Numbered from the stretch's first letter, positions 1 through 9,128 are shown. The stretch is DNA of 64,000 nt from Alcanivoracaceae bacterium (GCA_029212745.1 JARGOL010000008.1:1-64000), one strand, 5' to 3'. Notes: a model not told the origin generated them from the letters alone. Program-made: numbers and translations.

Positions 1-15
1 ACCAGATCAATGAAC

Positions 16-40
16 AAAGCCCCGCCAAGTGCGGGGCTTT
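16..40. terminator. bidirectional hairpin terminator
   Basis: A perfect 10-bp inverted repeat (AAAGCCCCGC / GCGGGGCTTT) surrounds a 5-base loop and is flanked by A and T residues. It lies just beyond the stop codon of the leftward SPFH gene and can serve as its terminator. It could also serve a rightward gene outside the window. Confidence 0.7.
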
Positions 41-76
41 GTGCTTCCAGTCCTCAGCGGAATGCCGGCCGACGGT

Positions 77-940
77 TTACTTCATCTGCACCCGCTTGGG
101 ATCCAGCGTGATCAGGCCCTGCATGTTAGCCGGCACCACCATCATCTGGTTGCCGTTTTCTGCCGATTTCATCAGCGCCAGGTTGAATTCATGCTGGAGG
201 TACTCCGGCGTCAGGCTTTCGTTGATGATCTCATTGGCCCGAGCGATACCCTCGGCGCGCTTGATCTCGATCTCCGCATCCTTGGCGGCAATTTCCACTT
301 CCACCTTCTTGGCCTCCAGGCGCTTCTCGTTCTGCACCGCCTGCTGGATGGCTTTTTCGATGGTCGGGTCGGTATTCAGGGCCCGGATGACAACCCGGTC
401 CACCAGGAATACGCCCGGGTCTTTTTCTTCCAGCCGCGTGGCCAGGTCTTCCTGTACCCGCATCTGCAGTGACTCACGCTGCTTGTGCAGCTGCAGCGAA
501 GGAATCTCCGACACCGAGTCGTACACCACGCTGCGCGCCTCACGCCAGACCAGCTGGTAGGCCGGCCACCAGGCCTCCTTACCCTCCACTTCCGAGGCGG
601 CATACTTGACGCTCAGCTCGGCGATACGATCCCGGGCGACGGAATAGAAGATGGTAATATCAAGATCACGCAGGCTGAGGTTATCACTGGCCTTGGGGGT
701 CAGGTTTTCCAGGTCCACAGCAATAACCTTGGCGCTGTACTCTCGCGCCGAGGTCAGGAATGGCATCTTGAACTGGATGCCCTCGGTCTTTTCCTGCAGG
801 TCCACCTTGCCGAGGGTCTTTTCCACGGCAACGTTACCGGTATCCACCGTGTACGCCATGGAGAACAGAAAGACCAGGCCGACCACCAGCAGCAGCGGCA
901 CCCAGATAATCTTCAGCGCTGACCCGTTATTGTTTCTCAT
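77..940 (-). CDS. prohibitin-like SPFH/band 7 membrane protein
   Basis: A 287-residue protein with one N-terminal membrane segment (about residues 11-28). An SPFH/band 7 domain follows (about 31-200), then a Glu/Lys/Ala-rich coiled coil (about 200-245) and a short tail. This is the layout of prohibitin-family proteins, which form membrane-bound ring assemblies and often modulate membrane proteases such as FtsH. I chose the ATG at 940 because AGGGAGA stands 7 to 8 bases upstream; the frame stays open for 15 more codons without a better start. No hflK partner is adjacent, so I do not call it HflC. The family is clear, the substrate or partner is not. Confidence 0.85.
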   Translation of the reverse strand: MRNNNGSALKIIWVPLLLVVGLVFLFSMAYTVDTGNVAVEKTLGKVDLQEKTEGIQFKMPFLTSAREYSAKVIAVDLENLTPKASDNLSLRDLDITIFYSVARDRIAELSVKYAASEVEGKEAWWPAYQLVWREARSVVYDSVSEIPSLQLHKQRESLQMRVQEDLATRLEEKDPGVFLVDRVVIRALNTDPTIEKAIQQAVQNEKRLEAKKVEVEIAAKDAEIEIKRAEGIARANEIINESLTPEYLQHEFNLALMKSAENGNQMMVVPANMQGLITLDPKRVQMK

Positions 941-1048
941 GTTGTTGTCTCCCTGAACAACGTTGCAAAACCTTGAGCATATCACTGTCTCCCGGCATGC
1001 TCCGGTCTATGACTCCCTGTCCGCACGGCCCGTAAGCCTGGAGCGACC

Positions 1049-2377
1049 ATGCACAGTCTGCGCATACTGATTGCCATTGCAGCGGCTCTGCTGTCTGCCC
1101 TGGTGCCGAACGATCCGGCAGTATCGGCAGGGCTTGCCCTGTTCGTGCTGATCGGCCTGCTGTGGCTCACCGAAGCCCTGCCGCTGAGCTATACCGCCCT
1201 GCTGGTGCCGGTGGTCGGGATTGCACTGGGGCTGGCTCCGGTCAAGACGGCGCTTGCCGGCTTCGCGCATCCGGTGATCGGACTTTTCCTGGGCGGCTTT
1301 GCGCTGGCCGCGGCGCTGTCGGAGCACGGCATCGACCGCTGGCTGGCCCATCGGCTGCTCAACCTGGCGCGCGGCCGCGCCCTGCCGGCTGCCCTGATCC
1401 TCGCCGCCACCACCGCCTTGCTGTCCATGTGGATTTCCAACACCGCCACCACCGCCATGATGCTGCCGGTGGCCCTGGGCCTGTGCATGCCGGTGGGCGA
1501 AAGCTTCCCGCGCTTCAGGCTGTTCGTACTCCTGGCGCTGGCCTGGTCAGCCAACGTCGGCGGCATTGCCACCCTGGTTGGCAGCCCGCCAAATGCCATC
1601 ACCGCGGCGGCACTGGGGCTGGAGTTCAACCAGTGGCTGGCCATCGGCATGCCGGTATTTGCACTACTGTTTCCCCTTGCGCTGCTGGTGCTCTACCTGG
1701 CGGTGCGACCGGAGAGCGATGTTCCCGATGTGGATGCCGGTCATCAGGCACCGTTTCCTGCCAGTACCGGCGCCTGGACCACGCTCGCCATCTTTTTCCT
1801 GACGGTGGCCCTGTGGGTGGGTGGCGCGCCCGTGGCCAGCCTGCTTGGCATCGAGTCGTCTTTTGATACATGGGTGGCACTGCTGGCCATTGTGCTGCTG
1901 GGCATCACGGGTAGTACCCGCTGGCAAACCATAGAACATCATGCCAACTGGGGTGTGCTGTTGCTGTTCGGCGGCGGCATCACCCTGTCCACGCTGATGC
2001 AGACATCCGGGGCAAGCGCCTGGCTCGCCGACGGCATGAGCCAGTGGCTGCCGCACGGGCAACCCTGGCTCATGTACTTGATGGTGGCCCTGTTCGTGGT
2101 GTTCCTCACCGAGCTGGTCAGCAACACGGCCAGCGCCGCATTGCTGGTGCCCTTGATGATGCCGGTGGCCAGCGCGGTGGGTGCCAGCACCGAGGTCACG
2201 GCATTGCTGATCGGGCTGGCGGCAAGCTGCGCCTTCATGCTGCCGGTGGCCACACCGCCGAATGCCCTGGTGTTTGGCAGCGGTTACGTGCCCCAGAAGG
2301 CGATGATGCGGGCTGGCATCATTCTCAACCTGGTTGCTGCCGGGCTATTGGCAATGCTGGTACCCGTGCTGGCCTGA
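1049..2377 (+). CDS. DASS (SLC13) family anion symporter
   Basis: A 442-residue, almost wholly hydrophobic protein with roughly 11-12 membrane helices. Two inverted-repeat halves each carry the Ser-Asn-Thr signature of the divalent anion:sodium symporters (residues 130-132 and about 358-360), where Na+ and carboxylate or sulfate bind. Family members import dicarboxylates, citrate or sulfate at the inner membrane. The substrate cannot be read from the sequence. It diverges from the SPFH gene across a 108-bp gap and starts at an ATG preceded by GGAG. The next gene lies on the opposite strand 4 bp downstream, so the two are convergent with no clear terminator between them. Confidence 0.85.
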   Translation: MHSLRILIAIAAALLSALVPNDPAVSAGLALFVLIGLLWLTEALPLSYTALLVPVVGIALGLAPVKTALAGFAHPVIGLFLGGFALAAALSEHGIDRWLAHRLLNLARGRALPAALILAATTALLSMWISNTATTAMMLPVALGLCMPVGESFPRFRLFVLLALAWSANVGGIATLVGSPPNAITAAALGLEFNQWLAIGMPVFALLFPLALLVLYLAVRPESDVPDVDAGHQAPFPASTGAWTTLAIFFLTVALWVGGAPVASLLGIESSFDTWVALLAIVLLGITGSTRWQTIEHHANWGVLLLFGGGITLSTLMQTSGASAWLADGMSQWLPHGQPWLMYLMVALFVVFLTELVSNTASAALLVPLMMPVASAVGASTEVTALLIGLAASCAFMLPVATPPNALVFGSGYVPQKAMMRAGIILNLVAAGLLAMLVPVLA

Positions 2378-2381
2378 TGGT

Positions 2382-3281
2382 TCAGGCCGGCACCGGCATG
2401 TGGGCAGCAAGAAAGGTGAGTTGGTCCGTCAGCGACTGTTGCAAGGCTTCTCCCTGGTAGACATCGAAATGCCCCACCGGGTAATGCTTCACCTCGGCAC
2501 GCGCCATGCGGCCGGCGGCTTTTACGGCCGCCCTGGCCGGCGCCACCGTGTCCTTGTCGCAGACAAGCACCAGCGCCGGGCAACGTACACCGGCTGCCCG
2601 GGCAACCGGGCGGAACAGCGGCAGGCTGACGGCAATACGGGCCGCCACGCGATTGGGCACATCTTGCGGTAACAGGGCGGTGTAGCCGTCCCAGCAGTCC
2701 GCCGCCGTCATTGCCGCCACATCGCCGGGCCGTCCGGCGGATGCCATGTAATGCGGCGACATGCCAAGCAGGGAGCGGCCGATATCACGCAGCCCGTGAG
2801 CCGTCAGCTTGAGCCCCTGGCCCAGGCCACCGTAGCCGATCACCGCCAGCACTGATGCCAGGCCGTCCATCATCGGACACTGGGCAATGATGCACTGCAC
2901 ATTGCCGTCGCGGGCCGCCGCTACCGTTACCAGGCCACCCGAAAACGAGGTCCCCCACAAACAGACATTGGCAGCATCTACTGCGTCGTGCTGACGCACA
3001 AATGCCAACGCCGCCAGCCAGTCCTCAACTTCGCGCCCCGGATTGAGAAGCTGCCGGGGCTCGCCCTCACTATCACCGAAATGTCGGTAGTCAAACAGGA
3101 ACACGCAGTAACCGGCCTGACAGAAGGCTTCGGCAAAGGGTTCGATTCCGCTGGATCGCGTTGCCCCGAACCCGTGGGCCATGACGACGCAGGGGCGTTT
3201 TCCGGTGACGCCGTCGGGGCGATAAAACCAGCCGCGACAGGTAACACCACTGCTCTGGAATTGCAGATCCTGTCTGTTCAT
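2382..3281 (-). CDS. alpha/beta hydrolase
   Basis: A 299-residue alpha/beta-hydrolase fold protein. It has an oxyanion HG motif at 36-37, a nucleophile elbow G-T-S-F-S-G with Ser112, an acid in CDKD (Asp241 or Asp243) and His270 in GHFDVY. The layout resembles dienelactone-hydrolase or acyl-peptidase-like serine hydrolases. There is no signal peptide, so it should be cytoplasmic. Its ATG overlaps the stop of the upstream APC permease by four bases (ATGA), so the two are almost certainly cotranscribed and may handle the same compound, perhaps import followed by hydrolysis of an amide or ester. The substrate is unknown. Confidence 0.8.
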   Translation of the reverse strand: MNRQDLQFQSSGVTCRGWFYRPDGVTGKRPCVVMAHGFGATRSSGIEPFAEAFCQAGYCVFLFDYRHFGDSEGEPRQLLNPGREVEDWLAALAFVRQHDAVDAANVCLWGTSFSGGLVTVAAARDGNVQCIIAQCPMMDGLASVLAVIGYGGLGQGLKLTAHGLRDIGRSLLGMSPHYMASAGRPGDVAAMTAADCWDGYTALLPQDVPNRVAARIAVSLPLFRPVARAAGVRCPALVLVCDKDTVAPARAAVKAAGRMARAEVKHYPVGHFDVYQGEALQQSLTDQLTFLAAHMPVPA

Positions 3282-4651
3282 GACATGTCTCCTTTTTCAG
3301 TATCCGGACGACCGGGTACAGCAGCCCTGGATGGACGCGAGGCGTACAGCATGGCAGCAAGCGAGAGCACAAAATAGACCAGCAGAATGGCAACCATTTT
3401 GGCGGGCTCCGCCTGGAACTCGTACCAGAAAATCATGCCGACGCCGCCAAGCAGCACAATGATGGATAGCAGTGCCATCGGCACGGACGCGCCGGTCTTG
3501 TCTCGAATGCGGAAATTCGCCACCGCCATGAGGAAAGACACCAGCAGGAAAGTCACACTGCCGAACTCGAGGATGAGGCGCAGATCGCCAGCAACGATAA
3601 GCACGTACGCCATGGCGGCCATGACAATAATGGCGTAGGTGGGTATGTGACCGCGCCGACGCGCAACGAATGCCGGCAGGTAACCATCATCGGCAATGAC
3701 CGCCATCAGCCTGGACGCGCCAAACAGGGTGCCACTGATGGCACTGCTGGTGGCCAGTAGCGCGCCCAGCACCATCAACTCCCGGCCCCAGTTGCCCAAC
3801 ACGCCGCTGGTGCCCGCCGCCAACGCATATTCCTGCCGCTCGACGATATCCTCAAACGGAATCGCCAATACCGCACCGAGGGCAATCACCACATAGATAA
3901 AGGTTGCCACAGCCACCGCGGAATAAATCGCCCGAGGCGTATTGCGGATCGGGTTTCGCATCTCCTTCATGGCATGAATCACCAACTGGAAACCTTCGAA
4001 AGCCACAAACGTCAGCGATGCGATGATCATCACCGAAAGGATGCTCACCGGCTCCTGTTGCTCTGCGAGGTCGCGCACGGTCAGCGTGCTGCGATTGATA
4101 AGGACAAAAGCAATAACTGCCAGCAATACCAGCTTGGTATAGACGATCAGGTCTTCCAGCTTGCCCATGCCCCGCACACTCCAGATATTGATCAGGGCGA
4201 ACACGAGGATTACGGCACCGGCAACCAGTTTGCGCAACCACACCTCATCCGCCAGCTCGAAACCGCTGATCGCATAAGAAGAAAACGTGTAGGCGTAGAG
4301 CGCCAACGTACTGATGTAGCCGAATACCACCCACCAGCCAATCAGGGCGGCGGCGCGGGGTGAATTATAGAAAGTGCGCTTGAAGAAGGAATAGGTGGCC
4401 CCCTCGTCCTGGTAATACAACGCCAGTTTGACGTAAGACCACGCAGCCAGCCCGGCCACGCCTCCACCGAGAGCAATGACCAGCGGCGTCCAGGCGCCCA
4501 CCATGGCCACTGACACGCCAAGAATGGTGAAGATGCCGCCGCCAACCATGCCACCCAGTGCAATGGCAATCAGCTCCGGCAGGCCGAGCACCCGATCGCG
4601 CGAGCGATGTACTGTGGCGGCTGGCTGCCGCACTGGTCGCTTCCAGTTCAT
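3278..4651 (-). CDS. APC superfamily amino acid/amine permease
   Basis: A 457-residue polytopic protein with about 12 predicted helices. TM1 carries the glycine-rich GGMVGGGIF loop (about 33-41) typical of amino acid-polyamine-organocation transporters. It should catalyse substrate:cation symport or exchange at the inner membrane. I set the start at the ATG at 4651 because GAGGTGAG lies 6 to 7 bases upstream; a longer frame begins 12 codons earlier without a ribosome site. It is the promoter-proximal gene of a two-gene operon with the alpha/beta hydrolase (4-base overlap). The substrate is not predictable from the sequence. Confidence 0.85.
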   Translation of the reverse strand: MNWKRPVRQPAATVHRSRDRVLGLPELIAIALGGMVGGGIFTILGVSVAMVGAWTPLVIALGGGVAGLAAWSYVKLALYYQDEGATYSFFKRTFYNSPRAAALIGWWVVFGYISTLALYAYTFSSYAISGFELADEVWLRKLVAGAVILVFALINIWSVRGMGKLEDLIVYTKLVLLAVIAFVLINRSTLTVRDLAEQQEPVSILSVMIIASLTFVAFEGFQLVIHAMKEMRNPIRNTPRAIYSAVAVATFIYVVIALGAVLAIPFEDIVERQEYALAAGTSGVLGNWGRELMVLGALLATSSAISGTLFGASRLMAVIADDGYLPAFVARRRGHIPTYAIIVMAAMAYVLIVAGDLRLILEFGSVTFLLVSFLMAVANFRIRDKTGASVPMALLSIIVLLGGVGMIFWYEFQAEPAKMVAILLVYFVLSLAAMLYASRPSRAAVPGRPDTEKGDMS

Positions 4652-4721
4652 CCGCCACTCACCTCTTGCCTGTTGGCTTGCGCACACCCTTTCATGAACG
4701 GTGTGCCGGACAAAACCCTGT

Positions 4722-5588
4722 CTACCAGTCGAAGCGCCGGCCGAGCAGCTCGAACAGGGCTTCGTTGGGCTGCCTGAAATATTCGCTCAGGTATGTGTAG
4801 ACGTCGTCATCAACATCGCGCCGGTTGGAGCCCACATTGCGCGGCGTCAGATCGGCGGGCAGCTTTCCGCTGTCGACGCCGCAGAAATCGTAAACACGCT
4901 CCAGGGTTTCCTTTGGGCGCGAAAAAAGCTCTTCGGCAGAAAGCACCAGGACCTGTTCTTCGGGAAGCTGGTCGTAATAGCGCTGCAACTGCTGCGCGTA
5001 CAGGCCACGGCTCTTGTAGGAGCGCTCAATGAAATCCGGGCTGTTGAAATCCTTGCGTGCCGCAGCAGCCGCCACTCGATCATCTTCAGCCTGCATGGCC
5101 TCAAGGATCGGCAACGGCTCCCGTCCTGCCCTCTGGTCATGGAAATAGTGGGATATGGCACGCTCCACCGGATTACGCAGCAGGGCGATTACCCTGGCAC
5201 CGGGAACCATTCGGGCTATGCGCCCGGCCACCAGCGGGTGATAGATGTATAACGGAGACGCCTCATAGGTTTTGACCCCGGCAGGCAAAAACGGCCTTAA
5301 CGGGAAGAACGCACGGTAGTAATTCTCCCCCCGGGCATAACTGTCGACGGACGGGTCGAGGCCGCCATCAAAGAAATGGACTTCCTTGACGTGGGAGCGC
5401 CTGAGCTGGGGATGCCCGGCCATGTAGGCATACAGGCTGGTGGTGCCGGCTTTCTGGGCACCGACAATAATGATGTCGGGCAGCACCCGCCACCTTGCCG
5501 TCACCTGGCGCCAACCCATGACAAGCGAGCGCACCGCCTTGATCAGGGGCCCGGGCAGAAACGCCTTCAGTATCTCTTTTGCAGCCAA
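4722..5588 (-). CDS. PAPS-dependent sulfotransferase
   Basis: A 288-residue soluble sulfotransferase-fold protein. The 5'-phosphosulfate loop GAQKAGTTS (about 43-51) and the 3'-phosphate motif RNPVERAISHY (about 138-148) form the PAPS site. It should move sulfate from PAPS to a hydroxyl of an unknown glycan, lipid or small molecule and release PAP. I prefer the TTG at 5588, which has GCGGGAA just upstream and clears the cysQ stop by 25 bases. A second TTG at 5660 would overlap cysQ and lacks a ribosome site. Its place directly downstream of cysQ, whose product destroys inhibitory PAP, strongly supports the assignment. The exact start is the weak point. Confidence 0.8.
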   Translation of the reverse strand: MAAKEILKAFLPGPLIKAVRSLVMGWRQVTARWRVLPDIIIVGAQKAGTTSLYAYMAGHPQLRRSHVKEVHFFDGGLDPSVDSYARGENYYRAFFPLRPFLPAGVKTYEASPLYIYHPLVAGRIARMVPGARVIALLRNPVERAISHYFHDQRAGREPLPILEAMQAEDDRVAAAAARKDFNSPDFIERSYKSRGLYAQQLQRYYDQLPEEQVLVLSAEELFSRPKETLERVYDFCGVDSGKLPADLTPRNVGSNRRDVDDDVYTYLSEYFRQPNEALFELLGRRFDW

Positions 5589-5613
5589 TGCTTCCCGCCT
5601 CGTTATACGCCAA

Positions 5614-6420
5614 TCACAAAACAGTTGAGAGGAACGACCATTTGCTGGGCGAATCGCCAAGCACCAGGAAATGGGGATTGAGAATGTCTTCCTTGTTATA
5701 CCCCAGTGGCTGGAAATCCGTTCTCACCACACTGCCTCCCGCGGCCCGCACAACGGCATCTGCCGCGGCGGTATCCCACTCGCTGGTGGGTGCAAGGCGC
5801 GGGTAGATATCCGCCTTCCCTTCGGCCACCAGGCACAGCTTCAGTGAGGAGCCCATGCTGGTGCGGTCAACCGGCCCGACTTTTTCCTCGATCAGCGTCT
5901 CGAGGTCACCGAGCCTGTCGCTGCCATGGCTGCGGCTGGCCACCATGACGACCTCGCTGCCCAGCGGGCGCGTGCTGATGGCATGGTAGATTCCGTCCTC
6001 GACTTTCCAGGCACCCAGACCCACACCACCAACATAGGTGACCTGTTTCACCGGCACATGCACGACACCCGCCACCGGCTCGCCATTTTCCATCAGAGCA
6101 ATGTTGACGGTGAACTCGCCGTTTCGCTTGATAAACTCCTTGGTGCCATCAAGCGGGTCCACCAACCAGTATCTTGACCAGTCGCGGCGCTGCTCCCAGG
6201 TGATGCCCTCAGACTCTTCCGAATGGACCGGCAACTTTTCAGCCAGGGCCTGAAGCCCTGACACGATGATGCGGTGCGCCGCCATATCGGCTGCGGTGAG
6301 CGGCGAATCATCACCCTTCTTCTCGACGTCGAAGTCATCCCGGCCGTAGACCTCGAGGATGGCCGCGCCCGCCTGTTCAGCGATACGTAGAACCTGATCA
6401 ATGGTGGCCTGGTCTGTCAT
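5614..6420 (-). CDS. cysQ: 3'(2'),5'-bisphosphate nucleotidase CysQ
   Basis: A 268-residue member of the Mg-dependent, Li-sensitive phosphatase family. Metal-binding motifs are SEES (67-70), DPLDGT (88-93) and WDTAAAD (215-221). CysQ converts 3'-phosphoadenosine 5'-phosphate to AMP and Pi, clearing a by-product of sulfate assimilation and of sulfotransferases. The ATG at 6420 has AAGGA upstream. The order cysQ next to nudE matches Pseudomonas. The downstream sulfotransferase is a PAP producer, so the pair makes biochemical sense. Confidence 0.93.
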   Translation of the reverse strand: MTDQATIDQVLRIAEQAGAAILEVYGRDDFDVEKKGDDSPLTAADMAAHRIIVSGLQALAEKLPVHSEESEGITWEQRRDWSRYWLVDPLDGTKEFIKRNGEFTVNIALMENGEPVAGVVHVPVKQVTYVGGVGLGAWKVEDGIYHAISTRPLGSEVVMVASRSHGSDRLGDLETLIEEKVGPVDRTSMGSSLKLCLVAEGKADIYPRLAPTSEWDTAAADAVVRAAGGSVVRTDFQPLGYNKEDILNPHFLVLGDSPSKWSFLSTVL

Positions 6421-6474
6421 TCAATCGTCCTTCTTTGTGCTTTCATCATCGGTATTACGGCAGCATGGTCGCGC

Positions 6475-7020
6475 TCATCGAGCGCGCATCATATCGCGAA
6501 CCATGTACAGGGCGGCAATCACCCGCGCCTCACTGATATCCTCGCGCGCCAGCAAGCCATCGAGATCCGACAGGCGCCAGGTAAGCACTTCCAGCTCTTC
6601 CGGCTCGTCCCCCGGCAGTTTCTCCTGGTACAGATCTTCCGCCAGCACGGTTTTTATCCGGTGGCCCATGTACCCCGGCGACAGGGTCATCTCCTTGAGC
6701 AGGGTGAGCTTGCGGGCTCCAAAGCCAGCTTCCTCCTTGAGCTCCCGGTCGGCCGCCTGGCGCCAGTCTTCACCGTGCTCATACGCGCCCTTGGGCAAGG
6801 TCAGTTCGTAGCGTTCGAGCCCGGCCCCGTACTCCCGGATCAGCACCACCGTGTCGTCATCCAGCATGGGCACACACATCACAGCGGCAATGGGCGGGGT
6901 ACGCAGGCGCTCATAAGTGCGCTGCTCGCCATTGCGAAAACGGATATGCAGCTCCTCGATACCGAACAGGCGGCTTCGCGCCACAACCCGCGTATCCAGG
7001 ATCTCGGGCAGGTCTTCCAT
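6475..7020 (-). CDS. nudE: ADP-sugar/NADH Nudix hydrolase NudE
   Basis: A 181-residue protein with a full Nudix box at residues 78-100 (GX5EX7RELKEEAGF). NudE hydrolyses ADP-ribose, NADH, Ap3A and similar ADP compounds in the cytoplasm. The start is the ATG at 7020, preceded by GGGAGA at 7 bases. The frame remains open far upstream (to about 7785), but that part runs antisense to yrfG and is not coding. It lies divergent from yrfG-hslR-hslO-pckA, the arrangement known from Pseudomonas and close to that of E. coli. Confidence 0.92.
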   Translation of the reverse strand: MEDLPEILDTRVVARSRLFGIEELHIRFRNGEQRTYERLRTPPIAAVMCVPMLDDDTVVLIREYGAGLERYELTLPKGAYEHGEDWRQAADRELKEEAGFGARKLTLLKEMTLSPGYMGHRIKTVLAEDLYQEKLPGDEPEELEVLTWRLSDLDGLLAREDISEARVIAALYMVRDMMRAR

Positions 7021-7089
7021 ATTCAGTCTCCCTGTCAGGGCTGCTAAGGTTCCGTAGAGTAACCGTTCACCGAGGACGAATGAAATTTC

Positions 7090-7767
7090 ATGATTGACTG
7101 GGCCAATATCGACACCGCCTTGCTGGACATGGACGGCACCCTGCTGGACCTCGCCTATGACAACTGGTTCTGGCAGAGGTTTGTGCCTGAAGAGTATGCC
7201 CGTGCCAACCATATTGCCCGCGACAAGGCACTGGCACTGATTGGCGACTGGATTCACCGCCATCACGGCACCCTGAACTGGTATTGCCTGGATTTCTGGT
7301 CCGACGAGCTGAAGCTGGATATCGCCGCACTCAAGCGCCAGACCGGCGAGCGCATCCGTATCCGCCCCGGCGCCGAGGAGTGGCTGCAGGCGCTGCGTGA
7401 CAGCGGCCGCCGGGTGGTCATGGTCACCAATGCCCACCCGCAGGCGCTGGCCGTAAAGGTCGAGCGCACCGGAATAGACCGCTACTTCGACACCCTGGTA
7501 TCCAGCCATGAGTACGGCGCCGCCAAGGAATCGCCGGCGTTCTGGCAGGCCCTCCAGCAACACCACCCGTTCAACCCCGGCACCAGCCTGCTGGTGGACG
7601 ACTCCCTGCCGGTGCTGGAAGCCGGCGAACACTACGGCATCGGCCATGTGGTCAGCATCCTGCGGCCAGACTCGAGCCTCCCCGCCCGTGCGCACACCGG
7701 GCATTTCCCGGCCATTGACCGCTACCAGGACGTCATGCCCCCTGCCCCGGTGCGCCACAGTGGCTGA
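7090..7767 (+). CDS. yrfG: HAD-superfamily hydrolase YrfG (GMP/IMP nucleotidase type)
   Basis: A 225-residue haloacid dehalogenase phosphatase. Motif I is DMDGT (13-17, nucleophile Asp13), motif II is the Thr in VMVTNAHP and motif IV is VDDS. The E. coli orthologue dephosphorylates purine nucleotides such as GMP and IMP, and its position between nudE and hslR supports orthology. The ATG at 7090 has GAGGA somewhat far upstream. The stop codon lies inside the beginning of hslR (8-base overlap), so translation of the two is probably coupled. Confidence 0.9.
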   Translation: MIDWANIDTALLDMDGTLLDLAYDNWFWQRFVPEEYARANHIARDKALALIGDWIHRHHGTLNWYCLDFWSDELKLDIAALKRQTGERIRIRPGAEEWLQALRDSGRRVVMVTNAHPQALAVKVERTGIDRYFDTLVSSHEYGAAKESPAFWQALQQHHPFNPGTSLLVDDSLPVLEAGEHYGIGHVVSILRPDSSLPARAHTGHFPAIDRYQDVMPPAPVRHSG

Positions 7768-8149
7768 GGGCATCCGTATCGACAAGTGGCTCTGGGCGGC
7801 GCGCTTTTACAAGACCCGCAGCCTGGCCCAGCAGATGGTGGAAGGCGGCAAGGTGCACGTGGACGGCCAGCGGGTGAAAGCCGGCAAACCGGTTCAGGTG
7901 GGGCAGACCGTGGTCCTGCGCCAGGGCCACGATGAACGTACAGTGGTGGTGACGGCACTGGCGGGCAAGCGCGGCAGCGCCCGCGATGCCGCGCAGCTGT
8001 ACCGGGAAACGCCGGACAGCGTCGTGGCCCGGGAACAGGCCGCCGAGCAACGCCGCGCCCTGCGCAGCAGTGAGCCACGCCCCGACCACCGGCCAAGCAA
8101 GAAGGAACGCCGCGACCACCAGCGGTTCCGCCGCCAGCAGGACAGCTGA
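7760..8149 (+). CDS. hslR: heat shock protein 15, ribosome-associated (HslR)
   Basis: A 129-residue basic protein with an N-terminal S4 RNA-binding domain (about residues 6-65, starting IRIDKWLWAARF) and a Lys/Arg-rich tail. In E. coli, Hsp15 rescues 50S subunits that carry a stalled nascent chain and tRNA. The start is the GTG at 7760, overlapping the end of yrfG; this length fits the family (about 133 residues). It precedes hslO, as in enterics and pseudomonads. I did not identify a sigma-32 promoter. Confidence 0.9.
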   Translation: MAEGIRIDKWLWAARFYKTRSLAQQMVEGGKVHVDGQRVKAGKPVQVGQTVVLRQGHDERTVVVTALAGKRGSARDAAQLYRETPDSVVAREQAAEQRRALRSSEPRPDHRPSKKERRDHQRFRRQQDS

Positions 8150-8213
8150 TCGCGACCCTGTAGTCGGTGCCGAAATGCCGCTAGAATGGCGCCCCCGCGT
8201 GCTGGAGCCCCTC

Positions 8214-9086
8214 ATGTCGAACGCCGATATCAAACAACGTTTCCTGTTCCCGGATTCTGATATCCGTGGCGAGATCGTACGGCTGGAAAACACCCTGGCA
8301 CCGGCACTGCAGCAGCGCGGCTACCCCATGGCCATGGAGGGACTGCTCAGCGAGGCCATGGCGGCAGTGGTGCTGATGGCCGGCACCCTCAAGTTCCGCG
8401 GCCGCTTGAGCCTGCAGGCCCGCGGCGAGGGGCCGGTTTCCCTGCTGCTGGCCGAGAGCACCCACGACAATGGCGTGCGCGGCCTGGTGCAGCACCGCAA
8501 GGACGATGGCCAGTACCACAGCCTGGCTGACATGCTCGGCAGCAACGCCATCATGGCGCTGACCATCCGCCCGGACGAGGGCCGCCAGTACCAGGGCGTG
8601 GTGCCACTGGAAGGCGAAAACCTGGCCGCCTGCCTGGCCGGCTATTTCAACCAGTCCGAACAGCTGCCCACGCGCCTGTGGCTGGCTGCCGGCAACGGCC
8701 GCGCCGCCGGACTGCTGATCCAGCGCCTGCCGGAGAAGGTGGCCAGCGCCGAGGACAATGCCCTGACCTGGGAGCACGTCACCACCCTGGCGGACACCCT
8801 GACCATGGAGGAGCTGCTGGACCTGCCGGTTGAGACCGTTCTGCACCGCCTGTTCCATGAGCAGCCGCCACAACTGCCGGCGCCGGACCCGGTGGCATTC
8901 AGTTGCACCTGTTCCCGCGAGAAGGTTGCCAACACCCTGATTTCATTGGGCAAGGAAGAGCTTCAGTCGATACTCGACGAGCAGGAAGCCGTGACCATCA
9001 GCTGCGACTTCTGCCAGAGCAACGAGACCTTTGACGCCGTCGACCTGGACCAGATGATTCACGCCCTCGACAACACCGACCAGTGA
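8214..9086 (+). CDS. hslO: redox-regulated chaperone Hsp33
   Basis: A 290-residue Hsp33. The C-terminal redox switch has all four zinc cysteines, C231-X-C233 and C264-X2-C267, separated by 30 residues. In oxidising stress these cysteines form disulfides, release zinc and unfold the linker, turning on a holdase that binds unfolding proteins. The ATG at 8214 follows GGAG at 7 bases. It is the last gene of the yrfG-hslR-hslO run and ends before the separate promoter of pckA. Confidence 0.95.
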   Translation: MSNADIKQRFLFPDSDIRGEIVRLENTLAPALQQRGYPMAMEGLLSEAMAAVVLMAGTLKFRGRLSLQARGEGPVSLLLAESTHDNGVRGLVQHRKDDGQYHSLADMLGSNAIMALTIRPDEGRQYQGVVPLEGENLAACLAGYFNQSEQLPTRLWLAAGNGRAAGLLIQRLPEKVASAEDNALTWEHVTTLADTLTMEELLDLPVETVLHRLFHEQPPQLPAPDPVAFSCTCSREKVANTLISLGKEELQSILDEQEAVTISCDFCQSNETFDAVDLDQMIHALDNTDQ

Positions 9087-9099
9087 GTCCGGCGGCGCA

Positions 9100-9128
9100 T
9101 CGCCAACCTGCCTCCTTTCTGGCATAAT
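9100..9128 (+). promoter_or_regulatory. candidate sigma-70 promoter of pckA
   Basis: TCGCCA (9100-9105) and CATAAT (9123-9128) are separated by 17 bp. The -10 is extended by an upstream TG (TGGCATAAT). This would start transcription near 9135 and give pckA a leader of about 150 bases. Confidence 0.45.

Noticed and set aside
4682-4706. GCACACC/GGTGTGC hairpin between the sulfotransferase and permease
   Set aside because: It lies upstream of the permease and beyond the sulfotransferase end, and has no T-run on either strand; I see no support for a terminator or operator.
7021-7785. Upstream extension of the nudE reading frame
   Set aside because: The extra 255 codons are antisense to yrfG and do not resemble a Nudix N-terminus; NudE starts at 7020 with a good ribosome site.
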